From: Erodium maritimum
Taxonomy: Eukaryota; Streptophyta; Magnoliopsida; Geraniales; Geraniaceae
DNA: 64,000 nucleotides
Assembly: GCA_963921825.1 (NCBI GenBank)
Contig: OY997591.1
Span: 20,455,515 to 20,519,514, forward strand
Direction: 5' to 3'
Part shown: positions 48,110-59,363 of the stretch, piece after piece
How positions within the stretch are numbered: the stretch's first letter is position 1
How the letters are laid out: every line of letters starts with the position of its first letter
Position numbers and translations under genes: made by a program
The notes under the pieces: model-generated
What the model saw: the letters and a program-made list of their open reading frames with translations, nothing else
The model's database searches: none
Told to the model about the DNA's origin: nothing

Positions 48110-48398
48110 GGATAACAATCAGGTACAAACTTGTATCTTTCGTCAGAACGTAGAACTATCAATCTGGGCCCTTGGATTGTAGAATTAATGGCCTAGATTT
48201 AATGCATATCTTTTAATATCTTTTTAATTAATGCATATCTTTTAATATCTTTTTAATTAATGCATATCTTGTAATTGATTTCGTAATCAATCACCCCCCA
48301 CCCCCCTGAATTTCGGTGGCCATCCGATCTGGATAATCAATGGCCCAGATTAGTTCTACGTTCTGACCCGAAATAGGGTTTGTACTTGATTGTTCCCC
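48110..48398 (-). mobile_element. MITE, right copy
   Basis: Reverse-complement copy of the MITE at 22278-22534, with the same ends (GGATAACAATCAGGTACAAAC and tgtacttgattgttcccc). It is ~30 bp longer because of a tandem expansion of atgcatatcttttaatatc. (TA)n lies on both sides. Confidence 0.88.
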
Positions 48399-48513
48399 TA
48401 TATATATATATTATGTTTTAAATTATTTTTTTTCTTAACTTTTCTAGTTTAATTCATATCTTCTTTTTTTCAATTCAACACCCAAGCCTTGAGGAAAGGG
48501 GATAGCTACCACG

Positions 48514-48966
48514 ATGGCTCTGACCTCCTCCACCATTGGCTTTCTCAAGCTTCAGATCTCCAATCAACCCACCGTCGTGGAGATGGGGGCTTCCCGACCC
48601 TACCGTGTGCGCCACTATGGCCTCTGCCCGCCTCTCCCTCCCCAACCCTGCTCGGCCTCGCCCTCCCCGACCCTCCTTGGCCTCTCCCTCCCCGACCCTG
48701 CTCGGCCGCCACCCCTCAGCCTTCCCCACCTCTCATTGCCCCTCATCTGACCCTCTCAACCCAGATCTGCCGCCCACCACTCCTTTCAGCCAAGATATGT
48801 CGCCCCTGCCCCTCCCTGGCCAGAATGCACACCAAAACCAATCTGAATCATTTGTTCAGTTTTCTGATGGGTACTATTCTGGGTACAAATTTAAACATTT
48901 GTTTGGTGGAGTGTTGGCGACGGGGTCGAAGGGTGGACAGAGGAGAGAGAGACGAAGAAGATGAAG
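48514..48966 (+). other. GC-rich gene-like fragment, possibly captured
   Basis: An ATG at 48514 opens with MALTSSTIGFLKLQISNQPT, Ser/Thr-rich with few acids, like a plastid transit peptide, then degenerates into Pro/Leu repeats (ccctccccgaccctgctcgg). It stands out sharply from AT-rich flanks. A captured 5' gene fragment, as in Pack-MULEs, is one explanation. I could not recognise the parent gene. Confidence 0.35.
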
Positions 48967-49465
48967 ATGGCTAAGATGAGGAGAGAGAGAGGCCGAAGAA
49001 TGAAAAAATATTTTTAGAAAAATAATAAGTATTAATTATAAATAATGAAAAAGAATTAAAAAAAAAAGAAATATATATATATATATATGATTTTTTGAAT
49101 TATATAAAAATATAATTTTTTATAATATTTTTTGAAACAAAAATGATTTTTTAATTATATAAAAATATAATTTTTAAAATATACAAAAAGTGATTTTTTT
49201 TAAAATATTTTTTGAAATAAAATCTAATTTTTATAAATATATATAAAAAAAATTGTGTAATATATAAAAACCCATTTTTAATATATTTTTTGAAATATAT
49301 AAAAAAATCTTGATTTAAAAAAATATATATTATATGATATGATATATATAATATGACTTATAAGTATATTTTTTAAATGATTTTCATATTAATTTTTAAA
49401 TAAAAACTGAAATTTTAAAAATAAAAAATATTTTTCATAAATAAAAACTGAATTAATAAAATTAA

Positions 49466-50146
49466 TTTTTTTTTTTTTTTTTGATAAGCGAAGTTTTATT
49501 AGGCATTCGTTCTATAAAGCATAGACACGAAGCAAAGAAAACCACCCTCAAAATGAGGATGTTTCCCCCAAACCAAAACGGCTACAAGAGCATAACAGAA
49601 ACCATAACTGCAAACAAGAACAAAACAAAACTAATCAAGAAACACAAAGCCTCCAAACACGCACCAAACACCCCGTTCAAACCCCTGTACCTCCACACCT
49701 CAGGCACCACCCCGGATCCCTCTCCCACTCCTCAAAAGACGACCCAGGCCTCAGAGAACCTGAATTCCACAACAGACCAAAAGAGTGATGCTTCACCTTA
49801 GCCACAACATCATCAACAGAAACCATAACAGAGTTGAAAGCCACCCCATTCCGAACCAACCAAAGATGCCAGAGAGCCAGATAACCCACCCGAACCCACC
49901 CCCTCCACCACCGGCCAGTACCCAACCCTCTCCACCAAAACAAGATCTCCACCACACTTCTGGGCATTGGGCCAACAATCCTCCACCACCTCAGCAACTT
50001 ACACCACACCTCCCATGAATAAAAACAATGCAGCAGCAAATGGTCAACATTCTCAAAATTGGATTTGCAAAACAAGCACAACATCCGAATAAGAGAAATG
50101 TTTACCCCCCTGCTCTCCAAGAACTCCATGGTTGGTAAAGCTCTTG
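49466..50146 (-). mobile_element. 5'-truncated LINE, ORF2 C-terminus
   Basis: A T run at 49466-49482 is the A tail of a minus-strand LINE. Perfect 9-bp duplications taaaattaa lie at 49457-49465 and 50147-50155. A 150-codon frame (50129-49677) reads CLFCKSNFENVDHLLLHC and LWHLWLVRNGVAF, the zinc-binding C-terminal domain of plant L1 ORF2. It is inserted in the right AT-rich arm. Confidence 0.88.
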
Positions 50147-50371
50147 TAAAATTAAAAATTGATTTTGTAAAATTTAAAAATTCTGAAAGATATTTTTTAT
50201 TTTAACACCCTAACAATGGAGGGTATTATTGTCATTTCACTTATTTTTAAGTTCTGAATTCAATAACATGAGTTTGAAAATTTGAGTAATAGTTAGGGGT
50301 ATTATGGACATTTTACTTATTTTGGATCCGAACCTGACGGCTTGGTATGAAAGTGTTATTAAATGTTTGGG

Positions 50372-50943
50372 CTTTTTTTACTTACTAAGTTGACCCGTTG
50401 ACCCAGGCGTCGACCTATGCCCGACCAGAGCCCAACCCGCCCGACTTATTTGGACAATTCGGGTAAGCCGACTTGGACTGCCCGACTAGCATAAGTCGGG
50501 TCGGCCAACCCTAAAAAAGCGCTTAGGCGAGCGCATAGTCGGCTCCCAGGCGGGATACCAGGCGGGATTTTTAGAACACTTCCGGTGTATCATTTGTGTT
50601 GAAATGAAAATTTTCCCATCTTTACAATTTCTAGTCAATAAAATTCTCATTCATGCTAAGAAAAAAGATAATAATTAAAGTACAGACAGTGAAGTGTAAT
50701 TTCCCTCTGATATTATAACTATTTGGGACAAGATTGATCGTTGCTAATAACTGAAATATGTTATTGATGAAAATTAACCCCAGGACCCTTGTTCCACGAA
50801 AAATGGCCCAACCCCAAGACTGGTAAATTTGACAAGGAGCCCTGCTTACTACTCCCAGATTCATGACCCTTCCAGATATGTAACGACTTTACCAGTTTGG
50901 CAGAAGTACAAGTTTAACAAACCAAGAGCTATGCACTTTGCTA
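50372..50943. other. region downstream of the BRX-like gene
   Basis: It includes a GC-rich repeat fragment at 50505-50581 related to 38591-38693 and probably the 3' untranslated part of the BRX-like gene next to 50943. No other gene is seen. Confidence 0.5.
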
Positions 50944-53900
50944 TTATAAGTACCGCTCGTGTATCCTGGCTCTATTCTCTTCCCACCACACTCTAGCATG
51001 CATCTCGCCAAATCTTTCTCGGCTGCACCAAGTTAATAACAGAATAAGATGGCAAACATTTTGCATGCTCAAAAAGTTTATTCAAAACACTCATAGCAAA
51101 TATAGACAGGAAGAGTACCAGAGCATAATCAACTGCAGTAATAATGCTTTTGATAAATGATTACACTGTAATCATTTTGTTCCTGATGCCTACAGTGGGG
51201 AATAATTAAGTTGGACCTCCATGATGGTCCTAGATATCATGCTGAGACTAGATGCTAGCCCCTCTCTCTCAGACAGGGGTCTTCAAAAACTCAACATATG
51301 GGGTTTCTAATCAAATTGTCTTTTAGAACATAGCGGTTATGCTTGTGTGCAGTGGTAAGGAAATAGTGAAGTCTTAGATGACCAAAGAGTGCAGTCTGTG
51401 CTTCTCTAGATGGCTAGATTATGACCCTGAAGATGAAGCTAAAACCATTCGGATGCTTTTCATCCACAGGCAAGGGCTTAAGTGTGTAAATAAACTGTTA
51501 AAACATAAAATTATAATTAGACCTTCAACTATTAACTTTAGCTTTTTGTTGAGTTGATCATTTAATATGATACCAGAGTCTACTTCCTCATGGACACGAG
51601 TTTGAGTCTCGTCTACAAAATATTAATTTCTTCTCTATTGAACCTCTTATCTCTCTTCTCAATGAGCTAGTCTCTCCTCCATAATAATCCACCCCCAAAC
51701 CCGTAATCGGGCCTGTCTATGAGGGCGCATGTTAGAACACAAAAGTATAATTAGACCTTCAACTATCAGCTTGAGCTTTTTGTTGAGTTGATCCTCTAAT
51801 ATAGACCATCACAATGAAGAATGTTAGAGCAAGTACAATCTCATCACACGTGCTTGTTCATTCATGGATCTCAACTAGGCTAAAAACATTTAGAATTGTG
51901 TCATTGTGTCATTGCTATGGATGCTTCAAACACCAACTAATTGCAACTAATTGAGTTATATGCTAAACAGTCCAGGATAAGGTAACTTATGTCCTGAATC
52001 AGGGGTGCCACATATGTATTGGTTAGTTATCTGCTCTGTTGTTTGGCACCCCATTAGAGTATTTCAAATTCCATGCATTTTTATTGGTCTCAGTACATAA
52101 ATAAGATAAAAGCACACCTGAATCTGACTCTTCTGAGCTCCCTTTTACCACCTGCCAATGCTCTGATAGTGATGTACACCCCTGGTTCATCCTGTTCAAC
52201 CCACTCAGTCTCAAGGTCACTGGCATTGCTGATTGACAGTTCTCCTGAGCGGTCAGCTTCCCGTGATGAACTACTTCTTATAGAAGCATCCATGGATGAT
52301 GTCTCAGTCTTGGTACCACTGATGCTAGACAGTTTTGGGGTTGAGGCAAAACCAGCTGAGTCACAGCAATGGTGGGATTGCATTGAGTGGTGATCAAATG
52401 AATCTGAGGATGAGTAGCCCATTCCCATTCCTGTGGGCCGGTATAAATTACGAGGTAAGCGTTCTTTAGTCAGTGGTGGTGTTACAGGGCTGGCTTCTGC
52501 AGATTCCATCTTTGAGCTCTGTTATAGAAGAAAAGGGTGAAATTACTAATATGGCAAGTAATTACAAGCGTGTTCTGCACATAACTCTTATGCATCAACC
52601 ATATATCAGTTATGATGCCAAATTGGATATATTTCAATGGAAAGATTGTTGATCTACTCCTGGTGCAGGTTACAGTAGGGCTCACCTCGGCTTCAGATCT
52701 TGGTGGGGTTGGAAGTGGGAAAGCTTGGTGGTTAAACCTCTGCACGTTGTAAAGTTCCATCACCTTGTCATAGTTCTCTGCCCACCACCTCTGAGCTTGC
52801 CATTTGTTGAACTTTTCCCGACTAATCATAGAAAACAAAGCAGAGTTGAGAACTCATAAACTGTCTAGCAAGCCAATGGTCATCACAGTGTGCTACAAAG
52901 GCAAAGCGACAGTAAATGAATAAACCGCAGAGTTTAGTGGTATATGGTAAATAAGAGTCATATAGTCCAATCTACACTTTACGGTCCACTTCATGCACTA
53001 CACTCCTTTCAAAAGGATGAGAATAAGTAGTCCAAAGTATTTAACCAGAACAAATATGATTAGAGAATGGTTTTTGAAACTGTAGTTGAGTTGTAGTTGA
53101 GCCATGTTTAGCCCCTAACTTGGGCTTGGGATTGGATACTTTTGACCAGATGGCATCCTAAGAATAACTTAAGGTTAAATCTGTCTTTTTGTGCATAGTA
53201 ATGAATAAACTAGTTTTCTTAAGTGGCCACATTGACAATACATTAAGGCATCTTTAACTCATTCCAACCCCAATGCTTAAAGTTAAGCCAAAACTATTTT
53301 TAATATTTTAGTGGGTCCCTATAAAAGAAAGAAACTACTTGATCTTCTTACCCTTTTCTTATTCTTTCCTAGTTTCCAAACTAACAGTATCTGTCAATAA
53401 TGAATAAAACCAAATCATAAGGAAAACCTATGTGTGCATTATTTCTGGAATAGAGTCAACACAACCCAATACTGTTGCTACTGATGAAAGGAAACAAGGG
53501 AAACCAGATGAGATTGATTGAGCATGCAAGGATAGTCAAATGAAGGGCCGGCAAAAAAGAGGCCCTCTTCCATGATGATCCCCTACTGTTAATTGTCCCC
53601 CAAGAAAAACAAAAAGAAAATCACAGTCAGCATAATGAAGGTAGGTGCATAACATAACAATGTCCTCTGTTGCTGCCAACATTGGTCTATTGCATGTCAC
53701 ATTTTGTCTTCTAGGAACATGAATATGAATATGATATTGATGTGGGTATCCATCATAAGCCGCAAAAAATGACAAAGAAATAAAAGTAATTGCTTTAATG
53801 GAAAGAAAAGGATCGCAAGAGGAAGATGACAATGCCACAGCATGAAGAAATTTTGAAAGCAAAATAATAAAGGCCTCACACCCGACACAACAACACAATG

Positions 53901-54893
53901 GTCAGTAAAAAGCTTCCTAAAGCACAATGGAAAGACTCAAGAAACCTCCCGCACTACCAAGGTCCACCATCAAGCAAGCATAATCACATCCCCTCCTTTA
54001 GGACTTTTTTTTTTCTCATTCTCACAAGGGAGTGAAATTTTTACTGGTTTTCACACACCAACCCAAAAACTCTTCCTTCCAAGACTCTATTCGGATCACT
54101 CCACTACAATTGAATATTACATAGTTCTCCTAGTTCAGTGGCTGACAAGTAGAAGCTGATCCTACCTAGTTTTTAATTTCATGGCATAAGTCCATATGTA
54201 TATGTATGTGATACACTCTTTTTACAAGAATAAATTAACCAACTATATAATATGATTATCCGCTGCAAATCATATTTGAGGCACTGTCTGATTATATATC
54301 GGGCGGTTTGCATTCAATGGATCAATAAATGTATATGCGTGAAGGAAGACATGGGCGTACCTGAACCGTATCCGTTTAAGGTCATTGCCGCCGAGAGGGA
54401 GCGAGACGAACGTGATGAGTACCCCTGGCTCCACCTGAGCGACCCACTCCTTGGGCTCGTCCTCCTGCACGAACACCACCGGCTCGACTCGCCGCCCACT
54501 CGCTGACATCGGCGTCGCCTCTCCACTCGATATCCCTTTTAGCCTCGCCTCCATCTCCTTCCCCCATGTCCTCGAGCTCCCCGTCCGTTGGTACGACCGC
54601 TCGGACTCTCGGTCTGACTCGGCCGCGTCCTTGAATCGGCTCTGCCTTGCCGGCGCCGTGCAAGGGTTGCAGCTCCGGTACGCCCCCGACGCCTTTAACG
54701 CCATGTCCTTGAGCTAAAATTTTGAAAATCTAGATCATGAGACTGAGAGGTTAGGGTTTTGAAATTTGAAATGGAAACAGACCTGAGAGGTAAGCGATTT
54801 CATCTGCTTGTTGGTGGCGGCGGGGACCGAGTCATCGGGCTGACTCGCTGATTCTTCGCCGGGTTGCTTGGAGCGAGCTATGCACGTCAACAT
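50944..54893 (-). CDS. BRX: BREVIS RADIX family protein
   Basis: Five coding exons: 54893-54783, 54713-54361, 52821-52686, 52518-52118 and 51022-50944; all introns are GT-AG and the frame closes at 359 residues, near the length of Arabidopsis BRX (344). The N-terminus is MLTCIARSK followed by [19 protein letters not shown], the conserved BRX start. There are two BRX domains: residues ~115-185 ([34 protein letters not shown]) and the C-terminus ([42 protein letters not shown]). BRX proteins act at the plasma membrane and in the nucleus in auxin-related control of root phloem and organ growth. All key residues are present and I see no disruption. Which family member it is cannot be told. Confidence 0.93.
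51496..51801 (+). mobile_element. TRIM element in the last BRX intron
   Basis: Two direct repeats of ~72 bp (51496-51567 and 51730-51801) share tataattagaccttcaacta and gctttttgttgagttgatc. The first is followed by tgataccagagtc, a degraded tRNA-iMet primer site, and the second is preceded by a purine-rich gagggcgca. Flanking 5-mers taaac and tagac are a near target duplication. At 306 bp with no coding this is a terminal-repeat retrotransposon in miniature, antisense to the gene. Confidence 0.75.
52822..54360. other. BRX intron 2
   Basis: A 1.54 kb intron with correct GT-AG ends on the minus strand. Open frames within it are not supported as genes, and no mobile element boundary is clear. 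Confidence 0.7.
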
Positions 54894-55592
54894 TTCTTTG
54901 AATGTTACAGCAGAACAGAAGCGGAGCTTGAAAAAAGCAGAATGATGTAGTGGATGAATAGGCGGTAGCAGAGGTAGTAGAGTGAGAAGAGAAGCGGAAT
55001 CGTGAAGAAGGAAACAGAGCTTCGGATGGTGCTGGGTAAGAAGGTGCTTCAATGGAAACCCATAAGTTAGGGATTCAGAGAGAATGAACCCAAAACTACC
55101 GGTTCCCAGAAGAAGAAAATGGAAAGAGATACACAAAAGTGGGCTGATAGGAGAGAGAACGAGCTCAGGGGCAGAGTCAGCAATGGCTGACTATGAAGAG
55201 GAATCGCATTTTACAGAGTCGTTGAATTGAAACGATGAAGAGAGAAAGTGGAAGAGAAACAGTGGAAAACCACACTGGTAATGATAATGGAAATGGGCAA
55301 TGATTAAATTGGGCAATTGGTTGGTTGTGTTGGAGAAGACGGTGGAAGTGGGAGAGTATAAATGAGCCCGGGTCGGGTTTCTTTACTTTCCCTGTTCTTG
55401 TAGATGTGGCCCGGGTAATATTGAAATTTGCCCATTATGGCTAGTTAAATCGGGCATGGAGGGTTGGGCTTACTGTATTTCTTTCAAATAGGTTCCCTCA
55501 AACTTCGATCCAATGCCCTGGTTTATTTAATTCAATATATTATATTTAAGTATTAAAATCAAAATCATTTTTAAGTAGTAATGATGCGTACA
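54894..55592. other. 5' region and promoter of the BRX-like gene
   Basis: The region begins with probable 5' untranslated sequence (an in-frame extension upstream of 54893 lacks family similarity). LINE remains start at about 55593, so the gene has under 0.7 kb of unique upstream sequence. Confidence 0.5.
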
Positions 55593-58380
55593 TTAATGAT
55601 CAGAGTTCACAATACAATATAGTGCATCAGGTAAAATGTCTGACCACGGGAGAACAGATGTCGAACGGGCTTCCCTGGTTAACCAATGAGCAGCCTTGTT
55701 CGCAGTGCTCTTTACAAATTCAAGAGGAACTCTCTCATTTTCGGTTAACATAAGACGGATATCTTGAATAATCGTACCTACAGGAGATATGGGGATTACA
55801 GTATGATGTATCATTCGGAGGAGGACCTGAGCATCCGATCGAATGCAAATGGGTCCCTGCCCCAGGCCGGCCATGTTACGTAAGGCGGAGGCAATAGCAT
55901 ATTCCTCAATCATGAGAGGGGACCAAATACCTTGTAGCGTGCCATTTCCCACTCTGACTTAATTCGGATCCGAGGAACGAACTATAAGGCCCCAACCCGC
56001 CTGGGTCGTGTCTTGGAAGGTGGCCCCATCGACATTGACTACAAGCGTATCCTCCGGGGGAAAACACCACATCGACGGCCATCGAGGTATGGAGACACAG
56101 GGCTGGGTTGATTTTGCAGCAGCCGCCTTCTAGGCCTGTAGATTAACCTTTGCCTTAGACAAGACCGTCAGAGCCGCCGAACGATCCCCCGACCAAACTA
56201 GGGCATTCCTGGCCTTCCAAATCTCTCAAAGAACCGATAAAATCGCCGTTGTTTTGTCGTGATCACATCCCGCGATACAGGACAGCCACCAGTTGTCAAA
56301 TCCCTGGTCCGAGCCAATAGTGATCAGGTGACCAAACTCCTTCCAACACGTCTTTGCAAAGCCACAAGCTGCAAATAGATGAGAGACCGATTCGGGATGC
56401 GACCCACATATGGCACAAGTAGGATCAGCAGGGACATATCTCTTGTTGAGAGCGGTTGCCACTTGAAGTGTGTCCGTCATGCAACTCCATAAGAAGATCT
56501 TATATCGGGGGGAGCCTGAATTTGCCAAATCGACGCCCAAAGGACCCCCAAGGCTTGTCCCTGACGTGCTTGCCGACTGAGTTGCAGTTGGCGGTACCCC
56601 ACTTTCGATGAATACTGACAATTTTTATCCCCCATCCAATATGGGACATCCCGGTGTCGAAGTGGAGAGAGCGGGACTTGTTGAATATCAACCAGATCCT
56701 CCTGGCCAAAAAGTTGAGCGATCCTCGGGGTATCCCACTGTCGAGTGCCCGGGATCATGAGACATGCCACCATAAAACCCTGTAAGTTCGGAGAATCCGC
56801 GCGTATGTGAGCTGACGGTCCTAGTAGCCACGGCGTGCCCACAATCGAGGTGGTCAGACCATCCCCGATAGCGATGCGCAATCCCTGTCGGATCATATCT
56901 TGGGTAGAGAAAAACTAGCCCACACGAAACTCGGAGTGCGGCCCACCTGAGTTAACGAAAGGAAATCTATAGCAGGAAAGTAGCGGGCTTTAAGTACCCT
57001 TGTAACCAAGGCGTCAAGCTTATGGATAAGGTTCCACGCTTGCTTCCCAAGTAAGGCGGTATTTGCATCTTAGAGGTGACGAAATCCCATACCCCTTTCG
57101 TCCTTTGGTCTACAAAGGCGGTCCCAATCCTGCCAAATAATCGGCTTCTGTGACTTTCCGCCCCACCAAAACTTCGCCAGAGCTACATGAATGCGGTGAA
57201 TGATATTGAGGGGGACCTTGAACACCGACATGACATAGATCGGTAGAGATGTTAAGACAGACCAAATCATGACCTCCCGACCTGCCGGGGAGAACAATTT
57301 CCCATCCCATGAGCGGATTCTAGTAATCACCCGGTCTCCCAAATATGGCATAGCAGCGTTTCGGTTCCGGCCCACCAAATTAGGGACACCTAGGTACATC
57401 GCGCACCCGCGATCTCCTCAATTTCCAGAGTAGCACAACAAGATTGCTTATTCAGAGGAGACGTATTCAAACTGAAAAACAAATCGAAGATTTACCGAGA
57501 TTCGGCGTTTGTCTCGAGAGTCGACTAAACGTAGAGAAAACCGATCAGACTGTCGATGCATCCTCCGGTGTAGCCCTATAGAATAAATAGCAGTCATCCG
57601 CAAAAAAAAAAACATATGTGTGATCTCCGGCGCCCCTAGTGCCACTTGTACCCCTTTTAACCGTCCCAAATCGCATTCCTGATCAATAAGACGGGCAAGA
57701 ACTTCCATGCAAAATAAGAACAGGTAAGGGGATAGAGGGTCCCCCTGCCTGATACCCCTAGTCAGTGCAACCCAAGGCGTGTCTCTTCCCCAAACGATAT
57801 AGAATAGGTGATCATTTGCAGATAGCAGGTCATGAGAGATATCCAGTCCTCCGAGAACCCCATACGACGCATAATAGTCAGGAGATACGACCATTCCACC
57901 TGGTCATAGGCCTTACTCATATCAAGTTTAATGGCCATATATCCCATCGGCCCTCCCCGTAGCGTTTTCAAGTAGTTTCTCACCTCGAACGCAACAATAA
58001 CGTTGTCCTGGATGCACCTCCCCGGGATAAATGCTCCTTGGGTCTCAGAAACCACCGATTGTAGTATCGGACGAAGGCGATTGGCAAGTACCTTAGAGAT
58101 TATCCGAAAGATAACATTGTAGAGGGCAATGGGCCGCATATCCGTGATCCGTTTCGGATGCGGTTTCTTAGGAATCAAAACCACTGAGGTAGCATTAAGC
58201 CCTGCGTCAAACTCCCCCATCCGTATAACCCCTTGAACGAACCGAATGACATCTTCGCCCACAATAAGCCAAAAATGTTGATAAAAACGGGGATTCAGAC
58301 CATCCGGCCCCCGCGCCTTATCTAGACCCATCTGGAAAACGGCCTCTCTGATTTCCCCAGCCGTAGTATCCATTAGTAAG
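55593..58380 (-). pseudogene. LINE ORF2 remnant: RT, zinc-binding region and RNase H
   Basis: On the minus strand the RT begins near 58373 with KARGPDGLNPRFYQHFW, then MRPIALYNVIFRIISKVLANR, GAFIPGRCIQDN and KLDMSKAYDQVEW. QGDPLSPYLFLFCMEVL follows at 57770. The catalytic F-ADD box is near 57600, just after a T run that causes a frameshift. The zf-RVT region (KIFLWSCMTDTL, CAICGSHPESVSHLF) is at 56520-56340, and an RNase H domain (IRSDAQVLLRMI, NKAAHWL) at 55950-55600. Several frame changes. The 5' part with endonuclease is cut off by the gypsy LTR at 58381. Confidence 0.85.
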
Positions 58381-59312
58381 TGTCACACACCAAATCCGGA
58401 TTTTGACCGGACTCGAGACGTGAACTAAGAATAATAATGATAAAAACAATTTTAAAAGGAATAAACTCTAAAATAATAATCCAAACCAACTATTCCAATA
58501 ATACAAGTCGATAGCTCGAAAATCAAGTAAATAAAGTTGTTTAAAGCTAAGAGGAAAGTACGTCTCTAGACCAATAAACTACGACTCTCTCGCTAGCTCC
58601 CAAGCTCCGAGATGTCCTCTAGATCAAATCCTGCTCAAAACCTGTAGAACAGTAAAGGAGAGGGGCGAGCTTTCGATCAGTAGGAAAAAGTAGTTAAGGC
58701 AATGAGTTATCCGCTCACCACCACGGGTAACCGTCCAATTAGGGCATACTAGCAGGGCACAACAACTAACGACATACACAGAATTTACATAATCACATAC
58801 CACACTCACATGACTATAACCACACTTAATCTCCTAACATACTCAATCATCAAGCAAACCACACACAGTAGAACAACCACAAGTCTCGTACAACAGTCCT
58901 CAACGTCGCCGGCTTCAACAGCCCGTCTCAACCATATCGTACCAGACCACACAACATCAGCCTAGATATCTTCCCGGACCACACAACATCGGGATATAGC
59001 TCACAATACATCATACCGGACCACACAACATCGGCCTAGATGTCTTTCCGGACCACACAACATCGGAGTACGAATCACACCATCCTCGGCCTGGATACCC
59101 TACACCGGAATACACCCTCGATGTAGGTATCATACCGAAACCCTTAACCCCGGGGGACCGCGTACGTGGGACACCACCCTCGGCCTAGATACCCTACACC
59201 GGAATACCCCCTCGATGTAGGTATCGTACCGGAATACCTCGTCTCGGAACATACCCACAAAAGTCTCAACATTCACTGGTTCGACCGGAATCGACCGGGG
59301 GCGGTTCTTACA
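58381..59312 (-). repeat. Tekay-type gypsy 3' LTR
   Basis: On the minus strand it runs TGTAAGAACCGCCCCCGG to TGGTGTGTGACA, 932 bp, right after a polypurine tract. Both ends resemble the LTR at 8076-13879, but it is about 1.9 kb shorter, indicating a large internal deletion or a short variant. It sits in LINE ORF2; the duplicated target should be gtaag (58376-58380), but the other copy lies beyond the window. Confidence 0.88.
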
Positions 59313-59329
59313 ATCTACCCCCCTTAAAA
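59313..59329 (-). other. polypurine tract
   Basis: The minus strand reads ttttaaggggggtagat directly before the LTR. This is the usual plus-strand primer of Tekay chromoviruses, and it fixes the LTR orientation used throughout this annotation. Confidence 0.88.
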
Positions 59330-59363
59330 GAATTTCGTCCGCGAAATTTAGAACGAACGTACC

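Larger units (their letters stand above)
48399..50371 (-). repeat. right arm of the AT-rich inverted repeat pair
   Basis: The homology with the left arm covers 49310-49465 and 50147-50371; a LINE (49466-50146) separates the two parts. The stretch 48412-49300 has no counterpart in the left arm and includes a GC-rich gene-like piece and long AT-rich tracts. Confidence 0.65.

Noticed and set aside
53536..53927. Hydrophobic frames on the minus strand
   Set aside because: They fall inside BRX intron 2, which has good splice sites; no family similarity.
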